DNA of 64,000 nucleotides from Dysidea avara. Its lineage: Eukaryota; Porifera; Demospongiae; Dictyoceratida; Dysideidae. Below are positions 50,245 to 60,162 of the stretch, in pieces. The stretch covers positions 48,390,075-48,454,074 of the forward strand of contig NC_089274.1 in NCBI RefSeq assembly GCF_963678975.1. Reading direction: 5' to 3'. Positions within the stretch are counted from its first letter, which is position 1, and the number at the start of each line of letters is the position of its first letter. The notes below the pieces were generated by a model that was given only the letters and a program-made list of their open reading frames with translations, had not been told where the DNA came from and searched no databases. The position numbers and the translations under genes are program-made.

Positions 50245-52755
50245 GCGCGTGCTGGATACCTATTAGTGGGCAGCTGAGTAGTGTTCTGCAATACAGTACA
50301 TTTTGTGTATCACGTATCACCATCAATAAGCTGTTTGATACGATACTGTATCACGATACTATAATGAAGTAGTCATGGCTGTAGTTATGACTGGTACTAG
50401 CTAGCATAACAGAATATATTCCAATTTATCTGTACCTTAAAGAGGCAACACCGATTCTGCATTTATTGTGTATACCGATTTCTGTATTTAGAGAATGTCG
50501 ATAAACCACAGATGAACAGATGTGACAATTAGCTAGTGTGTTCTGATACGATTGTAGTATGGAAAAAAAAAGAGACCAGCGCTGTTACAAAGCACATCTC
50601 TACCTAAATACCTATGGTGGTGTGGCCTCTGTACACTACCCAGACAATTAGCTACCACAAACATTTAATGCATGCTCCCACAAAGGCTTATCCAGATTAC
50701 TCTGCATTTAGAAAGCCTCTCCATTACCTGCAGCATCACGAGAAGCCATACAAATACATGTGTTTAAGTGCTGCTGTTATGGCTAAAATATTCTTACCCA
50801 GGTCCTCTGAATACAGTAGCTGTTACACTTTAAGTATAGAGAACTGCAACTCTATTTGAGTATCTGAGAGATCACTGTTACAGTAATAGAACAATCACTG
50901 ACAGTTCAACTAGAAAACTTCAATATATCGATATTTCTAAGTACTGTATTGTATCATGATACTTATTTGCTGTATCGATATGTATTGCAGATCCCTACAG
51001 CTGAGGAAGTTGAACAGTTTCATCTTAGTCAGTGTTAGGTGCAGCAGTGGCAGCAGAGAATTTCATCAAGTGCAGTGAGAACGATGTGGGGTGATCTTCT
51101 ATCAGTACTAAACTTAGGAAAGAGGTAACGGTTGGTCATTTGCACGGATGCCTAACTATTGCATCCCCCAGATATGTTTGTTTGCGTGGTTACCTCAAAC
51201 ATGTCCATTTCATGGGCAAAAGAAGAGATGAGAGGTGTTCTTAGAAATGATTTGACATCACTGGAAATTAGTTATGGTTTTTGACATGAGAAGGTTTAGG
51301 ACAGGAAGGTTACAGTGTACATGTGACCGGCAGGACCAACAGGCTAGTCAGGATAATAGTGTGTTATGCACTGTTTGCCAGAAGGGAGGGTCCACCACAA
51401 GTATATCCGTGTATACGTGTAGTCGCACAGCACAGAGGAAACGATTGACTTAGCACATGATAACCAATTAATTACAGAATTTGGATCCCAGGTACTTTCG
51501 ATTACTCAAAGACATTACTATAGCTTCGAGTACTTGATTCGGTTACGAAGTCGGATATTCATTTGAGCCGTAGTTGCAAGTGTGGAATGGTACTAACGAT
51601 TCTTGCACTTTGTGGCTGCTCGTAGGTCACAAACCACAACATCTTGTCGTTACGTCATAACTTCACGATATGTCCTTCTACAGGGGTATATGAGAGTAGG
51701 ATACTCTCCTCAGTATATAATTATGAACTCTTGTTACTGGAGACAGGATTGAGTCCAGGAATGTAGTGTGAGGCCTTAACTTGTGTATGTGTCAGAGCTG
51801 TAATGGTTGTTGAGTGGCAGTGGTCACGGGCTATTTTATTTATTTGAAAGACATCCCACACCGGTCAGCAGAAGTGGGCCACCATTACTTGAAAATGACC
51901 AGCACCACAAGTTTGTACCATTAAAACGCTAGAAATAAATTTATTTTAGTCACCATCCAAATATTTCTGGGCATAACCCTGTTATGCTTAACAGGTAAAC
52001 TGTAGGTTGGGTTCAGCTTTGGGTTCTTCACCAATTAGGTTGAAGGAGATGGGTAGCTTTAGCATAGCAGTATAGGACATTTGGGGATCCTGTTGTGGGC
52101 TTTTTACCCATTCATACTCCATAGCAACAGTAAAATGAATTTTTACTTGACAAACCGCACTAGTCAGATTTCTTATATAGTATGATGAAATGAAAGAACA
52201 AACAACCAATTAAGTCTTTTCAGTGCCTTGTGTAACTGAATGAGCAGGGAAAGTTTTAGACAAATTAAAGCTCAAAACAATTAAAACAAGTTTTACACAA
52301 ACCGGCGACCAACACGTACATGGACGTAGGAAACCTTACAGGTACATATGGTGCACATATTTACAAGACTTTGTTAATACCTTCTTTCTCTCATTCTTGC
52401 AGTATCCTCTCTTCATAAAGAAACGGCAATCAGTGAACGGCCTATAATCCTTCCCGCTCACAAAGTAACCTTCCTTCTGCAACACTTTAGGTCCTTTTGT
52501 TTTAATCTTCTGTCCAGCCACGGTCTTGGAGTTCATGGTGTTTGCCGCCTTCTCAGCTGCCGACACTGACGCGAAATTAACATAGCCGAAAGACTTTGAT
52601 CTTCCAAACTCATCCCTTTGAACTACCGCGCTTTGAACTTTCCCGAAATGCTGGAAAGCGCCCAACAGAACGTCCTCGTTGACGCTGGCGTCAAGCGATC
52701 CCACCCATACGGGAAAGGTTGCCTGGAACTGGCTTCTCTTTTTTGCAGCCGACAT
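29890..52755 (-). CDS. MARF1: MARF1-type RNA regulator: RRM, two CCCH fingers, NYN nuclease, RRM, LOTUS array
   Basis: About 27 exons by eye: 52755-52381, 49831-49717, 49618-49581, 49517-49421, 48430-47877, 47816-47532, 46082-45904, 45672-45006, 43539-43283, 42642-42361, 41800-41628, 41509-41416, 40610-40396, 38956-38881, 38535-38448, 37283-37050, 36775-36730, 36563-36370, 34205-33966, 33891-33822, 33416-33196, 32887-32672, 32108-32036, 31924-31698, 31231-31007, 30851-30627, 30450-29890. All phases fit, giving about 2,008 residues. RRM 14-88 (RNP2 VWVGSL, RNP1 KSFGYVNF); CCCH fingers C110/C119/C127/H131 and C142/C150/C155/H159; Asp/Ser-rich linker; NYN domain about 333-485 with D340 (FWDIEN), D408/D409 and D434 (TSDVNF); RRM about 493-570; Pro-rich part to about 690; then roughly eleven LOTUS-like units. 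MARF1 cleaves or destabilises mRNA; LOTUS domains bind RNA (G-quadruplexes). That the first exons belong to the same transcript is inferred from phase only. Confidence 0.85.
34333..34416. repeat. Minisatellite, 14-bp unit x6
   Basis: Unit GTGTACACATGTTA, itself containing the palindrome TGTACA, with the last copy diverged. MARF1-type intron. Confidence 0.95.
34466..35159. mobile_element. piggyBac-like MITE with TTAA target site
   Basis: Terminal inverted repeats CCCTTTAAGGA / TCCTTAAAGGG flanked on both sides by TTAA (34462-34465, 35160-35163), the piggyBac duplication. Internally the 14-mer CCGTAATATTACGT occurs twice near the left end. No transposase ORF. It lies in a MARF1-type intron. 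Confidence 0.85.
35240..35428. mobile_element. Short MITE, 189 bp
   Basis: Inverted ends GGGAAACTTTGGCAGGAG / CTCCCAGCCAAAGTTTCCC. The target-site duplication is unclear. It lies in the same intron as the piggyBac-like MITE. Confidence 0.7.
36921..36992 (-). tRNA. tRNA-Gly (anticodon TCC), second copy
   Basis: The same 72-nt sequence as at 9045-9116, here on the minus strand, with identical acceptor, anticodon (TCC) and T-arm. The five bases before (aagtg) and the T-rich run after it are also shared. It lies in a MARF1-type intron on the host strand. Confidence 0.97.
37989..38084. repeat. Minisatellite, 16-bp unit x6
   Basis: Unit GTACAGTCAGTGTTAT, nearly perfect. MARF1-type intron. Confidence 0.95.
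38637..38839. repeat. Minisatellite, 29-bp unit x7
   Basis: Units differ mainly at two sites (ggctata/ggttata and ctaggg/ctgggg), which partly alternate along the array. It lies just 3' of the MARF1-type exon 38956-38881 in transcript sense. Confidence 0.95.
41925..42300 (-). mobile_element. 5'-truncated LINE tail, sense to the host gene
   Basis: The minus strand reads YRFSFFPPNTIRDWNNLFF, then SLESFVANLNQYM and a stop. This is the F.P..I.DWN.L....SL..F...L ending of CR1/jockey-like reverse transcriptases. The 3' UTR has TATG-type repeats (near 42020). Only the end of ORF2 remains. It lies in the MARF1-type intron right after the exon ending at 42361. Confidence 0.8.
43100..43262. repeat. 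Dispersed short repeat (ttatcaagg / gtgtccacattaacaggttcc family)
   Basis: This block has the order ccagtgta, ggacacctt, gattatcaagg, ctttgggacctta, ctaagtgtctg, gtgtccacattaac, gttccagtgta. Related or partial copies lie at about 36285-36340, 45730-45895, 56270-56460 and 58485-58585. The two ends are roughly inverted. In some copies an internal 17-mer has expanded in tandem. Confidence 0.75.
43691..44376. mobile_element. Palindromic (foldback) element family A, copy 3
   Basis: Left part aaccacaaaggagtaggtgt; right hairpin arms 44173-44232 and 44318-44376 (about 58 bp). The inner part of the left arm seen in copy 1 is missing. No hAT insertion here. MARF1-type intron. Confidence 0.78.
44810..44965 (-). 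mobile_element. tRNA-derived SINE-like sequence
   Basis: The minus strand has a B-box-like GGTTCGAGGCT about 45 nt after a weak A-box-like TGGCAGACTCC, then an A/T-rich tail. It is not foldable as a tRNA. MARF1-type intron. Confidence 0.42.
45736..45803. repeat. Minisatellite, 17-bp unit x3-4
   Basis: Unit GTGTCATGATTATCAAG; part of the dispersed repeat described at 43100. Confidence 0.9.
46304..46556. mobile_element. pogo/Tigger-like MITE, TA target site
   Basis: Ends CAGTGGATCCTCGCTTATCC / GGATAACTGAGGATCCACTG, inverted and flanked by TA on both sides (46302-46303, 46557-46558). Subterminal repeats of ttatccgaac type. Three copies of the motif TTCTATTAGAGTA lie in the middle (46375-46438). 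253 bp, non-coding. The gap to the next MITE is six bases. Confidence 0.87.
46563..47150. mobile_element. PIF/Harbinger-like MITE, TAA target site
   Basis: Inverted ends CAGCCTGTTTACACTA / TAGTGTAAACAGGCTG, flanked by TAA on both sides (46560-46562, 47151-47153), the 3-bp duplication typical of PIF/Harbinger elements. 588 bp with no supported ORF. Confidence 0.85.
47199..47420. repeat. Dispersed repeat, related to 26075-26360
   Basis: Same ordered blocks as in the ALYREF intron copy, at clearly lower than perfect identity. It follows the Harbinger-like MITE closely. Confidence 0.6.
48734..49406. mobile_element. Near-complete palindrome element, family B, copy 2, 9-bp target-site duplication
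   Basis: The whole 673 bp is one inverted repeat with its centre near 49070. It starts GGCCTACTTTATTCCACGG and ends with the complement. The direct repeat CACAATTAA flanks it (48725-48733, 49407-49415). The right end lies six bases inside the intron from the donor of MARF1-type exon 49517-49421. No coding sequence. The arms match the interrupted element at 27426-28424. Confidence 0.9.
49909..50250. repeat. Large (TG)n microsatellite
   Basis: About 340 bp of TG repeats with TA and GTAGTG interruptions, in the first large MARF1-type intron. The long Cys/Val and His/Thr reading frames here come only from the repeat. Confidence 0.97.
50436..50456 (-). other. Possible 21-nt microexon of the MARF1-type gene
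   Basis: The minus strand has an acceptor (aaatgcag), seven codons reading NRCCLFK, and a donor GTACAG. The phase is 0 on both sides, so it would fit between exons 52755-52381 and 49831-49717 without a shift. It would add seven residues and two cysteines just before LCPYRH in the first CCCH finger. Alternatively the ATG at 50462 could be a separate start giving MQNRCCLFK. It may equally be chance. Confidence 0.3.
50500..52380. other. First intron of the MARF1-type gene, 5' half
   Basis: Mostly unrecognised. A minus-strand ORF at 51988-52209 (73 codons, containing YEWVKSPQQDPQMSYTAML) ends shortly before an AATAAA on that strand near 51930. It could be a small gene remnant or an alternative terminal exon, but shows no family motif. 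Confidence 0.35.
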
Positions 52756-52826
52756 CGGCTGTTAGTTGAGGGGGGTAAATCTTTTCTGCTTCGTTGTCCT
52801 TTTGGTGCTCTTCAATTAGAATATTA
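52756..52826. promoter_or_regulatory. Shared 71-bp space between divergent start codons (bidirectional promoter region)
   Basis: The MARF1-type ATG (52755, minus) and the PKR1 ATG (52827, plus) are separated by 71 bp only. Both 5' UTRs and any core promoter must overlap this space or the flanking coding sequence. No TATA box is evident. Confidence 0.65.
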
Positions 52827-54668
52827 ATGAAGCAAGATCAAGCGCCGAGGGGATTCTTTGAAGACATTGGGGCTTCAATATTTGAGCCTGGAGCCAATTC
52901 TGCTGTCATTGTGGCGGTCAATTGCACGTTCTGTGGACTAATAATATGTCTGGGAGTACTGATGTTGATAATGGGAGTTAACATCCACCTGGTGTTTTTA
53001 GCTGTGCTGGCTGGTGGGCTACAATTAGCTATCAACTGGTTTGTACATGTCACGTGACTACTGGTGTGTATGTATGTGTAGCACATTATGGTCACTATCC
53101 CTTGTGACATTTGATATCAGTCACAGATGTACTTCATACAGGCACTAACCAGCATTCCTCAATGTAGACTAGTGATCATAATGCTATTGTTTACTTCCTG
53201 AGTGCAATAAGTTGATATTTTGATTGCATTTACTAACTGCTTGATTGCTTCTTGATCTCATTTTGATAATGACTTTCTTGTCATGGTTTATCCTTTTGGT
53301 ATTGTTATGGGTTGTTAGCCCACCTCAATCTTGTATGTGGCAAATCTTGTAGTTATGGGTGGCTCTTATTGTGATAACTGCTTATCAAACTTCTTGCTGC
53401 ATATTCAAAACAGTTCTCTCTAGTCATGGAACTCCCACACATAAGTGAGTCGTATTAATTTTAAGCACCATTTTTATACAGTACAAGGGGTGCCAGCATT
53501 AGTTGCTAGCATGCCAAACTATATTATTTAAATGTTAATTCTTGGGGATCTGGGAGGAATATTCACCCAAAAGAAGAAAAAAAAGTAATGTTGATTTGGG
53601 AGCAAGCCTTATTGACACATACGCTGCTTGTACTTGCTTCTGCTGGTACAGTATCGGGCACCAAAACCACAGAGGGAGGACCTATTTTGACGATAAAGTT
53701 ATACAGTAAAGTTTCAACCATATGACCGACATGGATACCAGGAAATTTCTAACACTCTTGAGACAATTGTTTTCACTGTTGCTACGACCAAGTAGTTAAG
53801 ATATAACTGTTTTATTAGATTGACTGACTGGATCTAGTGTCACTTATACAAATGTCTCAGTTTACCATGGCGATAGTTTTATAATGGCATTTTGAGTGTC
53901 TAAAGTGTCACACACGATTACTATGATGTTGCCACATGTATGGGTAGCCACATGTATGGTATAGACACTCAAAATGATGAATATTGATGGACGACTCCTT
54001 CACAACAGGTTATTTCAGTCTATTAAGTATCTCAACAAGAAGGCATGCCCCTATCCCATTTCCACTGCCACTGTACAGTATCGTCAGATCACTTAAGGTA
54101 CTTGACGAATTATCAGAAACTGTTTCCCCTGGAGTTGCCTCTGTCCATGTGTGACTTTCCACAATGGAGTTTATTGTTTAACTGTAAGTTTACCGAGTGA
54201 GGTGTGCTGTGGCTAAAACATCAAGACTAGCATCACCTTCTCTATTAGCAATGAAATATTGGACAGGCTCGTGACCTTTAGGCTAGCCAGCATGTATAAG
54301 GTGTTTAACCTATTTGTACAATCCCCCCACTATCCTGAACAGAAACATCACATATATGATAAACCATTCTATTTACCCAACAGCAAGCTTCAATGTTGGC
54401 AGGGAAACAAAACATCAGGTATTGTCTGCTGTTACATTTATTAGTTAAGTTACTGTTTTTGTTTACTAATTTGGTTGTGCCATGTAAAGTGTTACATAAG
54501 TTTTTATTTATAAGGATAACAAGCAGACAAGATTTAAGCCAAATCGGTATTCTAGTCATTGTGTGTTAAATGTAGAATAACCATAATTATCATATCATCC
54601 CAATTAGGTTTGTAAAGGAACTCAACAAAGTCAAAAGTGAAGAGACAGCAAACCAAAAACAAGATTGA
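52827..54668 (+). CDS. PKR1: Pkr1-type V-ATPase assembly factor, small ER membrane protein
   Basis: Two exons by eye: 52827-53038 and 54608-54668, giving 90 residues. The Pkr1 pattern is clear: FFEDIGASIFEPGANSAVI, a first hydrophobic segment (about 33-52), NIHLVFLAVLAGGLQLAI as the second, then INWF and, from exon 2, VKELNKVKSEE. Yeast Pkr1 is an ER membrane protein needed for assembly of the V-ATPase Vo sector; the same role is inferred here. The donor (TG|GTTTGT) is weak, but the join restores the family's WFxxEL tail exactly. Without splicing the frame ends at 53057 after WFVHVT. It starts 71 bp from the MARF1-type gene and converges with FANCM. Confidence 0.82.
53060..54600. other. PKR1 intron
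   Basis: 1.57 kb, AT-rich, with no element that I can define. A short local repeat, cacatgtatgg, lies near 53934-53960. Confidence 0.5.
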
Positions 54669-56110
54669 CTGTACAACTAGTTACTAGTAGTGAGGCCAGT
54701 CATCATTGACTCCATCATAAAACACTTCATTGGAAGTTTAAGTACATAAATTGAACAGCAATTATGCTATTGTACTTATTTTGAATTGATTTCATCATAT
54801 GTAAGTGAAAGCTGTGATGAAGCTGGAGACAAAGCTGGGTCATCATGTATGAATAGTGAAAATTATGTATTAGAAAACATGGTATAATATATACTTTGAA
54901 AATGATGGTATTTTATCTACTGGGATGGTCAAAGCTCTAGTCATTCCTCACAACTGAGCCTGTGTTCGGTTGATTTGCCTCTGACTGTTATATTAGAGTA
55001 TTTTGATTATTTGTTCCAATTCTGTGACTTGAAAGACCCAAAGTCCAAATTTTGGAAGGGATTTCATGAAACTCTGCAGGGCCTACTAGAAACGTATTCT
55101 CTAATTTTGACACCTGCTACACCAACAAGATTTCCTAGATAATCTGACAACCCACAATTGAAGCAGCTGGTGGTATGGTTAATGTACTTCACATATGAAC
55201 AAAATGTACAATTGGTTATCCACAATCACTTGACTATTGATTAAAAGAACTAATTTTGCAATACTGTAAGTCGTGTTCATGAAATGGAAAAAGATTTGCA
55301 TACTCTAATAGAACAGCCAGCACATTATGCTTTGGATCCACAAGCCGAGGTTATCATAGATCCACTCAGAAAACAACAATATATTGGAACTGAGGCATAA
55401 TGGGTAGAATATTGTGAGCACTGTGGCAAAGCAAAATTGAAACTGATGTTGTTTACTACTTGGAGGCCATATCACAACTACATGTAATTGGGGAATGACA
55501 CATCACTTTGAATAATCATTATTATATAATATATATAACATAATGCAGTACCTATTACTGCTTATTAGATGTTTTTATTAGCAGCTGAATGTAGTATACA
55601 GCTATACCTAATATGGGTTGTGGTTAACACAGTAACTTTTCTTGTGTCTTACTCACCCTAGCAAAACTAAAGGATATTCTGCTAGCAGCTCTCAGACCTT
55701 ACAACTTCAGTCTATATATCATTGCAATACTCACCTCAGAAAGGATATTTTTAGGGATACAGAGAATATGTAACTTATCCTTAATTTGCAATTACTGTGT
55801 TCTAATGCTGTGACCACAATAGAGTACCTCCCATGTAAGACCAGCAATGTTGTAAGACATATTCACTAATAGTAATGTATTACAGATAATTACAGCACTT
55901 AATAATCACTGCAGGATGGATTAATAATAAGATACAAGGCACATCATTTAATTACAAATCTTGAGCAGCACAGAAATATACAAAGTTGTGTTCATTACAC
56001 GGGATGATGACGACTATTATTACACTATTTTTTTACAATTTCATTGTATGAGTGAACGCATGATAAAATAAAAATAAAACTGCCCTAAGGTGGAGGGATG
56101 GTTTAGAAGA
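54669..56110. other. Intergenic space between convergent PKR1 and FANCM
   Basis: 1.4 kb without gene. It contains two copies of the dispersed ATTAGAGTA motif (about 54990 and 55301). Confidence 0.55.
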
Positions 56111-59100
56111 TTATACAAGGTCCTTGTTGAACTGTCGCTGGAAGAAATGGCATATCTCCATCGCTCTGTCCAAACTGATAAAAGGAATTTTGTTGTGCAT
56201 CTCCTCTGGAGAGCTACGGAACACACACACACACATACAAGATGATGAAGACACCACATTTTATGTAACATGAACACCTTGGGACCAACCAATAGTATCC
56301 TGATTATCAAGGTGTCTTGATTATCAAGGTGTCCTGATTATCAAGGTGTCCTGATTATCAAGGTGTCCTGATTATCAAGGTGTCCCCAGGTCAGTGTATG
56401 CACTAAGGGACACTTTGGGACCATAACACTTTGGGACCATAACTAAGTGTCCGGAATATATTTCCTAGCAAAATTAATAGCTAGTCGTATAGTGTGATCA
56501 ATTACAAGACAGTACTTCACTTGTAAAATTACACTATACAGTAGATATATTTCCATTAGTAACTAACCAGTTGATGATATCCTGAAGATTACTATACTTA
56601 TGACATAATGTTAATGCTGTAATGTAGTTCATCTTTGGCTCTGTGAACAGAAGATGAACCTGAGGAGGATGTAACAACAATGGTAGCAGCTCTAACAGGT
56701 CCATTACCTGTTGTTTAACACTATCGGCCACTTCTACTGGTACATCTATCGCTAATCCACTTGAATGCTCTGACTTAGCCACCTTTGCTATCAGTGAAGC
56801 AGTTTCCTCTAACGAGAATATTTTAAAAGTAATAATAGCAAAACAACACTGCACATGATGTGTTAATGCAAACCATAGATATTGGAAATGTTGTCACAAA
56901 CTTGGTATAGTATTTGTACAATTGATGACATACGATGTGTTTTGACTTTAAAAGACTAACACTTCTTACTTTAGACTATTATTGTGGGTTTCTATAATAT
57001 AAAAATTTGTTGCTGTTTTGGTGAAGCCACTGACTGGCTTTTCCCCACAGAAGTTGTCATATCATACTGTTCCGGTATCACTTCTACGTTCCTGTAGCCT
57101 CTGTACTTACGTTCTGGTATCAATGACAGTTACCGTTTTAGAGCCCATTGGTCGATAGAATTTAACAGAACAGTTTGTAAGTCACATTCTCACTACATAT
57201 TTCCTTAAATACAACTTTACTGCTCAGTGTTGCTATAGTGCTGCTGTGTTTCTGCACTTATAACTCAGCACAGTTGCTAACTAACAAAGTTATTTGTCTC
57301 TTTCAAGGTTTAATCTAATGCTCAAGTAGTTAATAACACAATTAATAAAATGGTAGCACACTTCACTCACAGGTTCTAATCCCTCTAGCTAACACTTCAC
57401 TCACAGGTTCTAATCCCTCTAGCTAACACTTCACTCACAGGTTCTAATCCCTCTAGCTAACACTTCACTCACAGGTTCTAATCCCTCTAGCTAACACTTC
57501 ACTCACAGGTTCTAATCCCTCTAGCTAACACTTCACTCACAGGTTCTAATCCCTCTAGCTAAACCTGCTACACTCCAATAAAGGCCAGTATCCAGTACGA
57601 ATTACAGAAACTGCATATGTTTCAAACATGGCTATTTAGGGCATGTGGCACATTTCCAATTCCTATAATAGAGTTGTAATTACAATTGGTTTCAGTAGAT
57701 TTGTAGGAAAAGTGATACCCAATAACTAGTGCTTGTATGTACAATCTGACAACGACTTGTACATAAGGGTGGCCTTATTTATACCTTACGATGGGCTTGT
57801 ATTATGTGACATACAAACCTTGTGACTGACTGAAGAGTAACTTGACATTAGCTTGACACAGCTGAGTGATAGAGAGGTTGTAGTAACTCATCTTAGCACT
57901 ACATAACACAAGAGATTCATTTAATCATCACAACTACTAGCTAATGTAATAACTTGTGCACTGAGTACAATTTTGACTTTGCTACAACTTGTTTGTGTAT
58001 CACTCTGAAGCCCTCACTGGGATAAATGCACTCTTCATGGATTATCACAGAAAATGTTTATCTTAAAATTTGTTATTTGTTTGAGTTCTTAACTCTGTAA
58101 AGAAGCTGTAACCACTAGGGATAGTTTAAGTTCCGGCATTGTCATCATGGTAACCATGTGTTTCATTACACATGTGTATTGGGAGTGATGATGAAAACTG
58201 GTGAATCACTTCTTAATAACACCATAGAACACTATTTGAAGTAATATATTAATTAGTTTAGATTGTTTTACAGTTGATTAGATTTCAAGGTGGCCATATT
58301 ATGTGTAGTAAACAGAACAGCATCAATCACATGAAACCAGTCTGTTATGCTGTGAATTAGATTCACACCCACGCATGCACACGCACACACACATGCACGT
58401 ACACATTTTATTAGAGTAATTGGAACATTACATAATATTGTAACACTCTAGTCTTACAGGTTGATACAATGAGCATTACATACAGTGGAGCCCATTGACA
58501 CTTTGACAACAACCAAGTGTACTGGTATTGATATACTAAGGGATACTCTGGTCATGTAGTGTCCCCAAGTGTCCATATTAACAGGTTATTGTGGCATTTA
58601 CTATACTTGAGGTCAATTGCAAGATTGATACACTCTAATAAAGCAGTCATTGTAATACAACATGTAAAGTATTCTAATAGAACAGTCACACATTTATATC
58701 ATTGCTATGCTATTGTATTAAAAATTATTTAACCCTTAAATGCGCATGAAACTTTTAAGGAATTAAGCCATAAATGTGCACATAACTTTTAAGGAATACG
58801 TGTTTAGACAAAGCAAACTTATATGGTGAGGCAAGATAGCCTTTCCTAACTCTATTAGCCTAAAACGAGATATCAATAAAAAGCTTATTCACTGGCCTAC
58901 TTGGGGAAGGCTAAATAACCACTGTAACAACAAAGGCTTACTTGTTATAAAGCGAAGAAGAACATCGTCTCACTTTATTGCAACAGCACATTCTTTGTCT
59001 TGCCTGTCATATTGGTTGTGGGTTTAATCACGTGGGCTGTATATGGCCTGATTCACCATTGAATGGCGATTCGACTAATACTTGTTTGCAGCGATTCGGA

Positions 59101-59841
59101 CCAACTGGCAAGGAGTTATGGATCATTTTCTAAAGGTATATAGCACATTTTTGTAGTTCTTTGTTAAGAGTTATATTCACGGCAAGTTTTAGTTCCTATA
59201 CTTTAGTCATAGGGTAAATCCCTAGGTATCATTTTAATGCTTATTACATCACGAGTAGAATGGCACAAATTACAAAGCCATACGATGAACACTTCGAAAG
59301 TTACAACGTTTTGTTTACAGCCATGCGTAAAAGCCTATATATAGGCTTATGCACTTTCCAGGGGCAGCTATACATATGCTTATGCACATTTAAGGGTTAA
59401 CAATGAAGATCCAAACAATAAAAAAGTAAGATATGGTGAATGATGGTATTGTAACATGGTTACAAGACAGCAGGGTGGTTGCTAACTCACCTTGACAAGT
59501 CACCCTTCTTGGCATTGTCCTTCTCCACAAGTACACAAACACTCTCAAACATGTCTCTCACTTTGTTGAGTTCTGCTGCAGCTTTACGGGCACTGGAATT
59601 GTTAGATAATTCTGTGAAATACAACACAATTTCAGTGACACAGATCAAAATGGTGAGCAGTTGTGCATGTGTGCCATCCTTCTTACAGACATGTTAATTT
59701 AACACACTGCTTGCTAGTGGAGTCTACAAAGCTTGTTATAGAGATATCCAGTTTCTTTTGATAGGTAAATAGGTACCTCTCATGGAGGTGTGTGTGTGTG
59801 TGTGCATGCGTGTGTGTGCATGTGTGCGTGCGCGTGTGTGT

Positions 59842-59888
<47 letters not shown>

Positions 59889-60088
59889 ATGAAGATTGCT
59901 GCATTGCACAGCACACAGTGTTATTCACCTGACACAGTAAATCTTTGTAGTGCCATCCTGTTACTGACAACATAGTTGACATAGCCAAGTGGACATACTA
60001 CCACCTTCAGGTGATGTTTCTGTCTCAACAAAGAAACTACCTGCAATGTGCAATAGTGTGGTAGTCTATAATATAAATGTGTAAAAGC

Positions 60089-60162
<74 letters not shown>

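Noticed and set aside
49809-50326. Long His/Thr and Cys/Val reading frames
   Set aside because: They are translations of the TG/CA microsatellite in both directions, with no other sequence support.
50614-50859. 81-codon plus-strand ORF
   Set aside because: No domain; lies inside a repeat-rich intron.
52794-52826. Longer PKR1 start at a TTG codon
   Set aside because: The ATG at 52827 is the first standard start, fits the Pkr1 length, and TTG starts are not expected in animal nuclear genes.
57359-57562. Regular direct repeats as a possible CRISPR array
   Set aside because: The 34-bp units are contiguous without spacers and lie in a eukaryotic intron: a minisatellite.
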